Program-made: the position numbers and the translations under genes
In this document: positions 33,172 to 41,731 of the stretch, one piece after another
Layout of the letters: every line of letters begins with the position of its first letter
Position numbering within the stretch: position 1 is the first letter of the stretch
The notes under the pieces: model-generated
The model's database searches: none
What the model was told of the DNA's origin: nothing
Seen by the model: the letters and a program-made list of their open reading frames with translations, nothing else
Assembly (NCBI GenBank): GCA_945952105.1
Contig: CAMFGZ010000019.1
Coordinates: forward strand, 1 to 64,000
Direction: 5' to 3'
Source of the DNA: an uncultured Rhodospirillaceae bacterium
GTDB taxonomy: Bacteria > Pseudomonadota > Alphaproteobacteria > Reyranellales > Reyranellaceae
DNA length: 64,000 nt

Positions 33172-34125
33172 GTGACAACAGCGACGGCACGGCCGCATGA
33201 CAAGTACGACCGGCTGATCGCCGTGGCGCGGAAGCATCCGCCGATGCTCACCGCCGTCGCCCATCCGTGCGACGCTGTTTCCCTGGAAAGCGCCGTGCTG
33301 GCGGCAAGCAGCGGTCTCCTCAAGCCCATTCTGGTCGGGCCGTCCGCACGCCTGCGCGACGTCGCGCGAAAGGCCTCTCTCGACATCGAAGCCTTCGAAA
33401 TCGTCGACTCGGTGCACAGCCACGATTCCGCTGCCAAGGCGGTCGAGTTGGTCCGCTGCGGACGTGCCGAAGCCCTGATGAAAGGCAGCCTGCATACCGA
33501 CGAACTGATGGGTGCGGTGGTGTCCCGGACGGATGGTATCCGGACCGCGCGCCGCATCAGCCATTGCTTCGTCATGGACGTCCCCAGCCACGAGCAGGCG
33601 CTCATCATCTCGGACGCCGCCGTGAACATCGCGCCGACGCTGGAGGACAAAGTCGACATCGTTCAGAACGCCATCGACCTCGCCCACGCCCTCGGTACCG
33701 CCGAACCCCGCGTTGCGATCCTGAGCGCCATGGAAACGGTGAACGCCAAGGTCGCCTCCACGATCGACGCCGCAGCGTTGTGCAAGATGTCCGATCGCGG
33801 CCAGATCAAGGGCGGAATCCTCGACGGCCCGCTGGCGCTGGACAATGCGATCAGCGTCGAGGCGGCCGCCATCAAGAACATCGTCTCGCCTGTTGCGGGG
33901 CGCGCCGACGTGCTGATCGTGCCGGACCTCGAAGCCGGCAACATGCTGGCCAAGAGTCTGTCCTTCCTCGCGGGCGCGGATGCGGCGGGCATCGTCCTGG
34001 GCGCCCGCGTGCCGATCATCCTGACGAGCCGGGCCGACTCGGTGACGACACGCCTCGCCTCCTGCGCCGTCGCGTGCCTCGTTGCGGCGGCGCGTCGTGC
34101 GAGTGCGGCTTCCGTAATCCCCTGA
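33172..34125 (+). CDS. pta: Phosphate acetyltransferase (phosphotransacetylase)
   Basis: A 317-residue enzyme of the short Pta/phosphotransbutyrylase class, without the extra N-terminal domain of the long enterobacterial Pta. Visible are ALMKGSLHTDELMGAV, RISHCFVMDVPSHEQAL, SDAAVNIAPTLEDKVDI and GGILDGPLALDNAIS. It would convert acetyl-CoA plus phosphate to acetyl-phosphate. The start is GTG with GAGAGG about 7 nt upstream. It lies 18 nt after DUF3141 and 6 nt before fabI. A butyryl substrate cannot be excluded. Confidence 0.92.
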   Translation: MTTATARPHDKYDRLIAVARKHPPMLTAVAHPCDAVSLESAVLAASSGLLKPILVGPSARLRDVARKASLDIEAFEIVDSVHSHDSAAKAVELVRCGRAEALMKGSLHTDELMGAVVSRTDGIRTARRISHCFVMDVPSHEQALIISDAAVNIAPTLEDKVDIVQNAIDLAHALGTAEPRVAILSAMETVNAKVASTIDAAALCKMSDRGQIKGGILDGPLALDNAISVEAAAIKNIVSPVAGRADVLIVPDLEAGNMLAKSLSFLAGADAAGIVLGARVPIILTSRADSVTTRLASCAVACLVAAARRASAASVIP

Positions 34126-34131
34126 GGAACC

Positions 34132-34911
34132 ATGAGCGAACAAATCCGTCCCGTGCTCACCGGCAAGAAGGCGCTGGTCGTCGGCATCGCCAACGACCAG
34201 TCCATCGCCTACGGCTGCGCCAAGGCGTTCCGCGAGGCCGGAGCCGACCTCGCCGTGACATGGCTCAACGAGAAGGCGCGCAAGTACGTCGAGCCGCTGG
34301 CACACGAGCTGGCCGCGCCGATCACTGCCGGGCTGAACGTCGCCGAGCCGGGCCAACTCGAAGCGGTTTTCGAGCAGATCGGAAAGAAATGGGGTCGGCT
34401 CGACATCCTGCTCCACTCGATCGCCTTCGCGCCGGGGGACGACCTGCAGGGCGGCCTGCTCGACTGCTCGGCTGAGGGATTCGCGAGGGCGATGGACATT
34501 TCCTGCCATTCCTTCATCCGCATGGCACGCCTCGCCGCCCCGCTGATGAAGGACGGCGGCACGATGTTCGCCATGAGCTACTACGGCGCCAACCGCGTGG
34601 TACCTAACTACAACGTCATGGGGCCCGTGAAGGCGGCCCTGGAGGCCTCATGCCGGTACCTCGCCTACGAGCTGGGGCCGCAGCGCATCCGGGTGCACGC
34701 CATCTCGCCCGGCCCGCTCAAGACGCGGGCCGCGTCGGGCCTCAAGGATTTCGAGCTGCTGCTCAACGAAGCGGCCGCAAAAGCTCCGCTGGGAGAGCTC
34801 GTGGACATCATGGACGTGGGCTACACCTGCGCCTACCTCTCCACGCCCTTCGCGCATCGCGTGACCGGGGGCACGGTCTATGTCGACGGCGGCGCGAACA
34901 TCGTCGCCTGA
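34132..34911 (+). CDS. fabI: Enoyl-ACP reductase (FabI family)
   Basis: A 259-residue SDR-type enoyl reductase. NAD-binding opens with KKALVVGIANDQSIAYGCAK; the active site is Tyr-x6-Lys in NYNVMGPVKAALE, preceded by SYYGANRVVP; the end has VTGGTVYVDGG. It would reduce trans-2-enoyl-ACP with NADH. Its place between pta and ackA in a probable FNR operon suggests a second, condition-specific FabI, perhaps acting on enoyl-CoA for redox balance rather than the housekeeping enzyme. Confidence 0.92.
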   Translation: MSEQIRPVLTGKKALVVGIANDQSIAYGCAKAFREAGADLAVTWLNEKARKYVEPLAHELAAPITAGLNVAEPGQLEAVFEQIGKKWGRLDILLHSIAFAPGDDLQGGLLDCSAEGFARAMDISCHSFIRMARLAAPLMKDGGTMFAMSYYGANRVVPNYNVMGPVKAALEASCRYLAYELGPQRIRVHAISPGPLKTRAASGLKDFELLLNEAAAKAPLGELVDIMDVGYTCAYLSTPFAHRVTGGTVYVDGGANIVA

Positions 34912-34921
34912 AGGGACGGAC

Positions 34922-36103
34922 ATGGACAAAACCGGATGCATTGCCGTCCTGAACGCCGGCTCGTCGAGCATCAAGTTCGCGATCTACGACGCTCATGACG
35001 ACGGCACGGAGCTCTTCCACGGCCAGGTCGAGGGCATCGGGACCACCCCTCACCTTCAGGCATTCAACGCGGACGGCAGGGTCCTCGCCGAAAAGCACTG
35101 GCGGAATGGCGCTCTCGATCACCATGACGCCACTGGGGAGATCATGTCCGCAGGGCGTGAACTGCTGGCTGGCAGGCACGTGCTGGCATTCGGCCACCGC
35201 GTCGTGCATGGTGGACTCGCCTACGCCGCGCCCACGCGCATCGACGCCGCCGCCCTCGCGGAACTCGAGAAGCTCGTTCCGCTCGCCCCCCTTCACCAGC
35301 CGCACAACCTGGCGCCCATCGCGGCGATCCTGAAAGCGGCCCCGCACCTGCCGCAGATTGCCTGCTTCGACACGGCCTTTCATCGCACCCAGCCGGCGCT
35401 CGCCCAGGAGTTCGCCCTGCCGCGCGAACTGACGGCGGAAGGCGTGAGACGCTACGGCTTCCACGGCTTGTCGTACGACTATGTCGTGGCCCACCTGCGC
35501 GAGACCCAGCCGGCACTGGCGAAATCCCGGCTGATCGTGGCCCACCTGGGCAACGGCGCCAGCCTGTGTGCGGTCAACGATGGAAAAAGCGTCGCCAGCA
35601 CGATGGGTTTCACGGCAGTCGACGGGCTGATGATGGGAACCCGCACCGGATCCCTCGATCCGGGGGTCCTGCTCTACCTGCTGGAGGAACGCGGCTTCGA
35701 CGCCAAGGCCATCGAGGACCTCCTCTATCGCAAGTCGGGGCTTCTGGGCGTCTCCGGAATTTCGTCGGACATGCGCACCCTGCGCGCCTCGCCGGCGCCG
35801 GAAGCGCGCGAAGCCATCGAACTTTTCGTCTATCGCATCGTCCGGGAGATCGGATCGCTGTCAGCAGCGCTCGGTGGTGTCGACGGACTGGTTTTCACGG
35901 CCGGGATCGGTGAGCACGATGCCGCGACCCGCGCCGAGGTCGTCGCGGGTTGTGGCTGGCTCGGCGCGCGCCTCGACCCGGAACTGAACGCCGCGAGCGC
36001 CGGTCGCATCAGCGCTGACGGATCAGCTCTTTCCGTTTGGGTCGTGCCGACGGACGAACAACGCATGATCGCGCGTTACACGAGGGCGGCCTTGCGCGGC
36101 TGA
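34922..36103 (+). CDS. ackA: Acetate kinase
   Basis: A 393-residue ASKHA-fold kinase with VLNAGSSSIKFAIYD at the N-terminus, FGHRVVHGG, FDTAFHRTQPALAQ, RRYGFHGLSYDYV, HLGNGASLCAV and GVDGLVFTAGIGEHDA. It makes ATP from acetyl-phosphate, completing the Pta-AckA pathway in the same operon. The ATG follows AAGGGACGG; the frame can be read 14 codons further upstream inside fabI but that is not supported. It ends 3 nt before a convergent stop. Confidence 0.95.
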   Translation: MDKTGCIAVLNAGSSSIKFAIYDAHDDGTELFHGQVEGIGTTPHLQAFNADGRVLAEKHWRNGALDHHDATGEIMSAGRELLAGRHVLAFGHRVVHGGLAYAAPTRIDAAALAELEKLVPLAPLHQPHNLAPIAAILKAAPHLPQIACFDTAFHRTQPALAQEFALPRELTAEGVRRYGFHGLSYDYVVAHLRETQPALAKSRLIVAHLGNGASLCAVNDGKSVASTMGFTAVDGLMMGTRTGSLDPGVLLYLLEERGFDAKAIEDLLYRKSGLLGVSGISSDMRTLRASPAPEAREAIELFVYRIVREIGSLSAALGGVDGLVFTAGIGEHDAATRAEVVAGCGWLGARLDPELNAASAGRISADGSALSVWVVPTDEQRMIARYTRAALRG

Positions 36104-36106
36104 CCG

Positions 36107-36505
36107 TCAGGATTTTCGGAACGTCACGGGCACGTCCAGGGTCGTGCCGCGCACATAGCGTCCGGTCAACGCATCGCCATTGCGGCGCAGCACGTATCGC
36201 CCGCCGAGTGCCGCTTCGATCGTGAGCGTTCCGTCGGCGACGGTGCCCTGATTGACGCGCTTGATCGAATCGGCCCGTTCCCCAAAGGTCGAAACGAAGC
36301 CCTGGAGGGCGAACTCCATCCTGCCCTCCACGGCGCCGCCGGCGCCGATCGCGCTGACGATAAGGGTGGCTTCACCGATCCCGGGCACGTCGCCTTTCCA
36401 GGTTCCGACGAAGGAGCCTCCCGCCGATTGGGCGAAACCGGCCGCGCTCAGCGACGCGAGGCCCCCGCCCAGGAACAGACGTCGCGTGTGGAGGGAGATG
36501 CTCAC
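36107..36505 (-). CDS. Tat-signal exported protein of unknown function
   Basis: A 132-residue protein with TRRLFLGGGLASLSAAGFAQS, a twin-arginine signal. The mature part is about 105 residues and probably all-beta: VGTWKGDVPGIGEATLIVS, GAVEGRMEFAL, RYVLRRNGDALTGRYVRG. The GTWKG...LTGRY layout resembles small lipocalin- or avidin-like barrels, but no ligand motif is present. The GTG start lies 2 nt after the stop of the preceding gene, so the pair is cotranscribed, probably with ppk2. I do not recognise the family. Confidence 0.7.
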   Translation of the reverse strand: MSISLHTRRLFLGGGLASLSAAGFAQSAGGSFVGTWKGDVPGIGEATLIVSAIGAGGAVEGRMEFALQGFVSTFGERADSIKRVNQGTVADGTLTIEAALGGRYVLRRNGDALTGRYVRGTTLDVPVTFRKS

Positions 36506-36507
36506 GA

Positions 36508-36945
36508 TCAGCCCCAGCTCAGCGTGATGACGACATCGCCCGGCATGCCACCCGGATAGTCCACGATGTGATAGCGGATATGATAGCCGAGCGGACGCAG
36601 CTTGCGCTTCCAGAACTCGTAGATTTCCTTCGGCAGTCCCGTGAGCGTCTCCTCCCAGCCCTCTTCCACCTGATTGATCGCCCGCCCGTTGTCGGTGCAG
36701 ATGTGATTGGGGAAGCGCAGGACCTGGACGGCGCTCAGACCGTTTTCCATCGCGCGGCTGATGATGAGCGAGGCCTTTTCGCTCGCCTGCTCGTCCGTCA
36801 GTCCCGATGGCGCGAGCAGATGCTCCATGAAAGCCTTCTTCTCGGCCTCTTCCGCGGCCTGGGCCTTCAGGGCGGCCGACGCCTTGGCGGCCTCCGCTTC
36901 GGCGAGCTTCATGTGCAGTTCCTTAACACTCAGCAGCTTGGACAT
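36508..36945 (-). CDS. Conserved-looking protein of unknown function, coiled-coil N-terminus
   Basis: A 145-residue protein of no family I recognise. Residues 1-45 are Ala-, Glu- and Lys-rich and likely helical (MKLAEAEAAKASAALKAQAA). The remainder is a compact domain with VQVLRFPNHICTDNGRAINQ, GLPKEIYEFWKRKLRPLGYH and YPGGMPGDVVITLSWG. No signal or membrane segment. AGGAG precedes the ATG. It lies 34 nt after ppk2 and 2 nt before the Tat-signal gene, inside the FNR-box region. Confidence 0.7.
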   Translation of the reverse strand: MSKLLSVKELHMKLAEAEAAKASAALKAQAAEEAEKKAFMEHLLAPSGLTDEQASEKASLIISRAMENGLSAVQVLRFPNHICTDNGRAINQVEEGWEETLTGLPKEIYEFWKRKLRPLGYHIRYHIVDYPGGMPGDVVITLSWG

Positions 36946-36979
36946 CCCTGACTCCTCGAACGAAACAAAGTCACTACGC

Positions 36980-37792
36980 CTAGAATTTTCGAGCGATGAA
37001 GCGGCGATCGGCGATCGAGGCCTGGTCGTCGTAAGCGCGCTTGCTGGAACGCAAAGGCAGCTTGACCTTCGCTCTTTCGACCCTTTTGTAGGGAATCTGC
37101 GACAGGATATGCGCGATCACGTTCAGACGCGCGCGCTTCTTGTCGTCGGAATGGACGATATGCCAGGGCGCGTGCTCGGAGTCGGTATATTGGAACATCA
37201 GGTCGCGCGCGCGCGAATAGTCGTACCAACGCGAGTAGGACTCGATGTCCATCGGACTGAGCTTCCACTGGCGCACGGGATCCTCGATCCGCGCCCGGAA
37301 GCGCCGGTCCTGCTCCTCCTGCCCGACCTCCAGCCAGATCTTGATCAGCCGCATGCCCCCGTCGACAATGAATTTCTCGAAGACGGGGCAGATCTCCAGG
37401 AAGCGCTGGTGCTGTTCGGGCGTGCAGAAGCCCATTACGTATTCGACGCCGGCCCGGTTGTACCAACTCCGGTCGAAGATCACGATCTCGCCGCCGGCAG
37501 GGAACCTCTCGGCGTAGCGTTGGGCGTACATCTGCGATTTCTCGCGGTCGGACGGCGCCGGCAGCGCGACGACGCGGAACACCCGCGGGCTTACCCTCTC
37601 GGTCAGGGCCTTGATGGTCCCGCCCTTGCCCGCCGCGTCGCGTCCCTCCAGCACAATGATCACGCGCTCGCCGGAGACCTTGATCCATTCCTGCAGGCGG
37701 CAGAGCTCGACCTGCAGCTCACGCAGTTCCTTCTCGTACACTTTGCGCTTCAGCTTGTTCGGCCCGCCGCCGCTATCGTTTCCTTTGGCCAT
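36980..37792 (-). CDS. ppk2: Polyphosphate kinase 2
   Basis: A 270-residue PPK2. Walker A is EGRDAAGKGG near residue 50, the lid region has PSDREKSQMYAQRYAERFPA, and Walker B and substrate residues are in VIFDRSWYNRAGVEYVMGF. It uses polyphosphate to phosphorylate nucleoside diphosphates or the reverse. The start is the ATG at 37792, 5 nt after GAGG; a GTG two codons earlier also fits the frame. Single-domain proteins of this size are class I or III, which favour ADP or GDP. An FNR-like site lies 63.5 nt upstream. Confidence 0.93.
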   Translation of the reverse strand: MAKGNDSGGGPNKLKRKVYEKELRELQVELCRLQEWIKVSGERVIIVLEGRDAAGKGGTIKALTERVSPRVFRVVALPAPSDREKSQMYAQRYAERFPAGGEIVIFDRSWYNRAGVEYVMGFCTPEQHQRFLEICPVFEKFIVDGGMRLIKIWLEVGQEEQDRRFRARIEDPVRQWKLSPMDIESYSRWYDYSRARDLMFQYTDSEHAPWHIVHSDDKKRARLNVIAHILSQIPYKRVERAKVKLPLRSSKRAYDDQASIADRRFIARKF

Positions 37793-37848
37793 ACGCACCT
37801 CGATGGGTGTGAAGAAGCAACGCTAACTCCCCATCATCCGCGCAACCA

Positions 37849-37862
37849 TTGATTTTGGTCAA
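37849..37862. promoter_or_regulatory. FNR/FixK-like box upstream of ppk2
   Basis: TTGATTTTGGTCAA keeps the TTGA-N6-TCAA core and differs from a perfect FNR site by one base. Its centre is 63.5 nt before the ppk2 ATG, the same spacing as the other three sites in this region. Confidence 0.68.
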
Positions 37863-37880
37863 TCCGGCCGACAAGAGATC

Positions 37881-37904
37881 GGGCGCCGCATCTCCGTGGC
37901 GCCC
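37881..37904 (-). terminator. Possible terminator after the Tat-signal gene at 37938
   Basis: GGGCGCC (37881-37887) and GGCGCCC (37898-37904) form a 7-bp GC stem with a 10-nt loop just downstream of the minus-strand gene. No T-tract follows, so this is tentative. Confidence 0.35.
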
Positions 37905-37937
37905 GCCTTCTCCGCCATTGGTTGCCCCAAACGTGCC

Positions 37938-38573
37938 CTAGCGGACGATCTTCACCGCAATCGCCGTCTGGTGCGTCCAGACCGTATTGACGATGTCCCC
38001 GGGCTTGAGGGTGCCCAGCGCCTGCTTGCCGGCGGCGGTCTGAATCTGGGGAAGCGTGATGACCTCCCCGCTGTTTGGCGACGGTTCTTCCGGCCGTCCG
38101 TTCGAGGCATTGATGATCGACAGGCCGCCGCTGGCCGGCGAAACTTGGGTGACCATGCCGGACATGCTCCACATGCGGATCGGCTCGCGCGCGCCCGGGA
38201 TGCCGGTCAGCTGCGCGCCCTTGTCGATCAGCGCCTTGGCCTGGGCGTCGCTCTGCGGTGACTTCCTGACGATCAGCACGTCGATATAATCGAAGTAGTT
38301 GCAGTCGACGATCATGCCTTCCCGCAACGACGGGTAGTTGGCAACCAGGTCGGCGGCACGCATCTTGATGCGCCCCATGTCCTCCCAGGTGATGTTGAGA
38401 ATGCGACGGTCGGGATGCAGCCCGTCGATCTTGCCACGCTTGAAGTTCTGATAGTTGTTGGTGACCACGAACTCCTGCGCCGAGGCCGTCGTGGCCAACG
38501 CAGCCATGCCGGTCGCGGCAAGCGTGCCGCCCACCATCATCTTCAAGGCATTCCGACGCGATGAGCCTGTCAT
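37938..38573 (-). CDS. Tat-exported protein of unknown function
   Basis: A 211-residue protein with the twin-arginine signal SRRNALKMMVGGTLAATGMA, cleaved near TASAQE. The mature domain of about 180 residues has GRILNITWEDMGRIKMRAADL-like text and GLSIINASNGRPEEPSPNSGE. I do not recognise the family. A Tat route suggests export in a folded or cofactor-bound state. The start at 38573 follows GGAGAGAGA; an earlier ATG at 38645 overlaps a perfect FNR box and is rejected. Confidence 0.75.
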   Translation of the reverse strand: MTGSSRRNALKMMVGGTLAATGMAALATTASAQEFVVTNNYQNFKRGKIDGLHPDRRILNITWEDMGRIKMRAADLVANYPSLREGMIVDCNYFDYIDVLIVRKSPQSDAQAKALIDKGAQLTGIPGAREPIRMWSMSGMVTQVSPASGGLSIINASNGRPEEPSPNSGEVITLPQIQTAAGKQALGTLKPGDIVNTVWTHQTAIAVKIVR

Positions 38574-38631
38574 TATCTGTCTCTCTCCTCGTTTAGGACC
38601 ACGAGTTTCGTCCACGAAGGCAATGCTGTCC

Positions 38632-38645
38632 TTGATCAAAATCAA
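38632..38645. promoter_or_regulatory. FNR/FixK box upstream of the Tat-exported protein gene
   Basis: TTGATCAAAATCAA, identical to the site at 30930-30943. The centre is 65.5 nt before the start codon at 38573. It also lies just after the stop of the fnr gene. Confidence 0.82.
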
Positions 38646-38690
38646 GCCTTCGCTTCGAGCCAGACGGTTAGATCCCGTTCGTATTCGGCG

Positions 38691-39389
38691 CTACGACTCC
38701 ATCTTGCCGGCATCGCGAAGCCGCTGGAAATCCAGGATCACGACCTCGCCGCTTTCGACCAGCGCGATGATGTTGCGTCTCTTCAGCTTGCTAATCGAGC
38801 GGCTGACGGTTTCGATCGTGAGGCCGAGATAGTCCGCAATCTCGTTCCGACCCATGTGCAGGGTCAGAGGTTGGACCGGCGACACGTGCCGCTCGGCATA
38901 GAGCGAGCTGATCTCTGCAAGGAAATGCGCCACCCGCTCCGTCGACCGGAGCTGTCCGAGCACCACCGTCAGCATCCCGACCTGCGTCAGCGCGCTCGAC
39001 AGGGTCTCGACCAGGGCCGCCCCGAGATCGGGGTGCTGTGCGACGAAGGCCTCGAACTTGCGTTTGTCGAAGGCGCACGCCTCGACATCGGTCAGCGCCT
39101 CACCCTCGAAAGCATAGGTGCCGTTCTTATCGAGATAGCCAACGCAATCTCCCGGGGCACGCAGGGCCGTGATCTGCCGTCGGCCGTCGTCGAGCGTCTG
39201 CGAAACCGCGACGATACCCTTGCGGATCTTGAAGAAGGCGCCGATCGGATCGCCGGCGCGAAAGAGCGTCTCATGCCTCTTCCAGTTCCGGATGCCGCCC
39301 AGCGAGAGCATCTGTTGCAGGCGGGCATCGTCCAGCGGCCGGCACAGGTTCAGCGTCCTGCCGATGCACGTATCGCAGGGCAGGCTCAT
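38691..39389 (-). CDS. fnr: FNR-type oxygen-responsive regulator
   Basis: A 232-residue Crp/Fnr protein. Cys5, Cys8 and Cys16 (CDTCIGRTLNLC) plus Cys105 (EACAF) match the [4Fe-4S] ligand set of FNR/FnrL. The cyclic-nucleotide-binding-like barrel spans about 30-130. The helix-turn-helix near 180-202 has the recognition residues Glu193, Ser196 and Arg197 (IETVSRSI), as in FNR, which reads TTGAT half-sites. Four such sites lie within 12 kb. The start at 39389 gives normal family length; 46 more in-frame codons upstream look non-coding. Confidence 0.92.
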   Translation of the reverse strand: MSLPCDTCIGRTLNLCRPLDDARLQQMLSLGGIRNWKRHETLFRAGDPIGAFFKIRKGIVAVSQTLDDGRRQITALRAPGDCVGYLDKNGTYAFEGEALTDVEACAFDKRKFEAFVAQHPDLGAALVETLSSALTQVGMLTVVLGQLRSTERVAHFLAEISSLYAERHVSPVQPLTLHMGRNEIADYLGLTIETVSRSISKLKRRNIIALVESGEVVILDFQRLRDAGKMES

Positions 39390-39523
39390 TGGAGCCTTGA
39401 GCCTTTGAGATGTCCCAAAGACGAGCGATCGACCGGAGATTGCACCCTCGCGCACTATGCACGATACCATGAAACCGTGACTTCGCCATCCAGCGCACGG
39501 CGGATTAACCAGGGCTAAAGTGT

Positions 39524-39976
39524 TCAATCGCCGGTCCGGTTATCCGGCCGTGGCATGGTCGAGACGACCGACAGCGCCCGGCGCAGGATCTCGAAGATCA
39601 CGGCCGTCGACCAGCCGAACATCAGCACGCCGCACATCGCCGTCGTCGGCCCGATGAGGCGCCATCGCTCGACGGGAATGACGTCGCCGTACCCGAGCGT
39701 CGTGTAGTTCACGAACGCGAAGTAGAGAACGTCGGCGCCTGCAGGCACGGCGCCCACCATCTGGTAGGTCAATGCCCAGACGAAGACTTCCAGGCCGTGC
39801 GCCATCATCAGGACCGAGACCGTCGCCACCATGATCGAGGTCAGAAGCAGCGACGGCGGCAGCCGCGAGCTCGCGGCAACGCTCTGCGCGACACGCACCA
39901 GGACGAGCATGACCAGGGCATGGATCACGATGTTGCAGATGCAGGCAACCGCTCCCACGGCGAACTGCAGCAGCAT
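39524..39976 (-). CDS. Two-segment potassium channel protein
   Basis: A 150-residue membrane protein with the K+ selectivity filter TLGYGDVIP after a pore helix (ADVLYFAFVNYT). Hydrophobic segments lie before the pore (about residues 5-30 and 43-70) and after it (IGPTTAMCGVLMFGWSTAVIFE). There is no regulatory RCK domain. It lies 9 nt after cax and is the last gene of a probable FNR-box operon. It likely conducts K+ across the inner membrane. Confidence 0.85.
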   Translation of the reverse strand: MLLQFAVGAVACICNIVIHALVMLVLVRVAQSVAASSRLPPSLLLTSIMVATVSVLMMAHGLEVFVWALTYQMVGAVPAGADVLYFAFVNYTTLGYGDVIPVERWRLIGPTTAMCGVLMFGWSTAVIFEILRRALSVVSTMPRPDNRTGD

Positions 39977-39985
39977 CGCCCGCGC

Positions 39986-41080
39986 CTAGGCCGGAATCGC
40001 GAACACGGTGATCGCCATGACGAGATAGACGGCGATGAGCTGCACACCGGTGAACCAGGTCGACTTGCCGTCCAGGATCAGGATCGAGGCGACGAAGGTG
40101 GCGGCAAGGACCAGGAAGACCTCAACGCCGGAGAAAGCCAGGCTGAGCGGCTCCGGTGCCACCACCAGACTGAGAAGCACCAGGAGTGGCGCCACGAAAA
40201 GGGCGATCTGCGTGCTGCTGCCGATGGCGATGCCGATCGCCATCTCCATGCGGTTGCGCATCGCGACCAGTACGGCGGTGCTGTGTTCGGCCGCGTTGCC
40301 GACGACAGCGACGACCACGACGCCCACGAAGAGGTTGGAAAGGCCGAGCGCGGCGGAAGCGTGCTCGACCGTGCCCACCAGGATCTCGCTCATCCAGACG
40401 ATCAGTAGCGTGACACCGGCCATGACTCCGACCGTCATGGAAGCCGGCCATGGCGTGGCGTGATGTCCTGCATCCGGCACCGCCTCTTCGCCGCGGAACA
40501 GGTCGGCATGGGTGCGCAGCAGGAACAGGAGGCTGAGCACATAGACCGCCAGCAGGATCGCCGAGACCACGATGCTGTAGGTGATCGAACGGCTGACCAT
40601 CTCACCCGAGCCCGTGGCGGCGAAGACCGACGGCACCAGGATCGCGATGGCGGCCAGACCCATCATGCCGATCTGGGTGCGCACGCCGATGGTCGCGAAG
40701 CTCTGGATCTTGTGGCGCAGGCCGCCCGCCAGGAAGGCCGCTCCCAGCACCAGTAGCAGGTTGCCGATGATCGACCCGGTGAGCGATGCCTTGACCACGT
40801 CGAGCATGCCGGCGCGCAAGGCCACAAGGGCGATGATAAGTTCGGCGGCGTTGCCCAGCGTCGCATTGAGGAAGCCGCCAATTCCCTCGCCCAGCCGCGC
40901 CGCCAACTTCTCCGTCGCCACCCCCAGCAGGCCGGCCAGTGGGACGATGGCCACGCAGGTGAGACCGAAGACCAGGAGCGGCGCCTCCGGCCGGGCATGG
41001 TGCGTCCAGGCCGCGACCGGCACGGCCAGCAGAAGCCAGGCCAGCGGCGCCTCGGCCAACACGCTCCGGATCGTCTTCAT
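39986..41080 (-). CDS. cax: Ca2+/H+ antiporter (CaxA/ChaA family)
   Basis: A 364-residue antiporter with about 11 membrane segments and two repeats. Each repeat has the cation-binding Glu: [20 protein letters not shown] in the first and [19 protein letters not shown] in the second. An acidic His-containing loop ([18 protein letters not shown]) separates them. The start is the ATG at 41080. It is 22 nt after the HdeA-like gene. It would export Ca2+ or K+/Na+ in exchange for protons. Confidence 0.92.
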   Translation of the reverse strand: MKTIRSVLAEAPLAWLLLAVPVAAWTHHARPEAPLLVFGLTCVAIVPLAGLLGVATEKLAARLGEGIGGFLNATLGNAAELIIALVALRAGMLDVVKASLTGSIIGNLLLVLGAAFLAGGLRHKIQSFATIGVRTQIGMMGLAAIAILVPSVFAATGSGEMVSRSITYSIVVSAILLAVYVLSLLFLLRTHADLFRGEEAVPDAGHHATPWPASMTVGVMAGVTLLIVWMSEILVGTVEHASAALGLSNLFVGVVVVAVVGNAAEHSTAVLVAMRNRMEMAIGIAIGSSTQIALFVAPLLVLLSLVVAPEPLSLAFSGVEVFLVLAATFVASILILDGKSTWFTGVQLIAVYLVMAITVFAIPA

Positions 41081-41102
41081 CGCGCTCGCCCCTGACGGCC
41101 CG

Positions 41103-41441
41103 TCAGCGCTTGGGCAATCTGCTCGATTCGGCGACGATCGCCCGATCAATTACCGTGAACAGATAGGCGTCAGGCGAAAGCGTGCAGCCGCCACGGACCA
41201 AGCCGGCCAGCTGGGCGCCCTGGTCTCCATCCGAAATCGTGACACCGCGATGCCGGGCGGCATGATTGGCCAGGAAGACGGACAGGGCGATGCGCTGGTC
41301 CGGGGGCATGGTGTGGGCTTCACGGCAGGTGACGTAGGCGGCGTTGTCGAAGGTGAGGCCCGCGGTCTGGGCGAGCGCAGCCGAGGAGCCGGCGGCGAGC
41401 GCGGCAAGCGTGGTCAGTACGGCAAGCGTCCTGATGGTCAT
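41103..41441 (-). CDS. Small secreted HdeA-like protein
   Basis: A 112-residue protein with a Sec signal ([20 protein letters not shown], cleavage near ALAQ, residue 25). The mature part has two Cys about 49 residues apart (VTCREAH and GGCTLSP) flanking helical sequence with [12 protein letters not shown]. This layout resembles HdeA/HdeB acid chaperones, which carry one disulfide. The match is by layout only. GGAGGAA lies 8 nt before the ATG. It is second in the probable FNR-box operon. Confidence 0.6.
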   Translation of the reverse strand: MTIRTLAVLTTLAALAAGSSAALAQTAGLTFDNAAYVTCREAHTMPPDQRIALSVFLANHAARHRGVTISDGDQGAQLAGLVRGGCTLSPDAYLFTVIDRAIVAESSRLPKR

Positions 41442-41457
41442 GCGAAGTTCCTCCGGC

Positions 41458-41679
41458 TCAATTCTTGTTGCCGATGGCCGTGCCACCGACATAGCCGACC
41501 GCGCCGCCAATCAGGCCCGCGCCAACCACCGTCCCGAAGCTGCCGCCCGAGACCAGGCCGATGCCGGTGCCGAGCGCGGCGCCGGTGACCATGCCCTTCT
41601 GGCCGGTAGACATGTTGTCGAACTGATCGCAGCCGCAGGTCATGCCGGCCAAGGCAATCAACAGAACTATGGTACGCAT
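41458..41679 (-). CDS. Glycine-zipper membrane protein, possible lipoprotein
   Basis: A 73-residue protein. The N-terminus ([17 protein letters not shown]) is a signal with a loose lipobox. Then comes a glycine-zipper domain ([19 protein letters not shown] and [19 protein letters not shown]), as in small outer-membrane or Rick-17kDa-type proteins. GGGGAG lies 7 nt before the ATG. It is first in the operon with the HdeA-like, cax and K+ channel genes. Confidence 0.78.
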   Translation of the reverse strand: MRTIVLLIALAGMTCGCDQFDNMSTGQKGMVTGAALGTGIGLVSGGSFGTVVGAGLIGGAVGYVGGTAIGNKN

Positions 41680-41731
41680 CGAGATCTCCCCTTGAGGTCC
41701 ACCATTGTGAACGGTCCGGGCGCACGCCGGT

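Noticed and set aside
38574..38645. N-terminal extension of the Tat-exported protein to an ATG at 38645
   Set aside because: It would put the FNR box inside the coding region and push the twin-arginine signal inward. The ATG at 38573 with GGAGAGAGA fits better.
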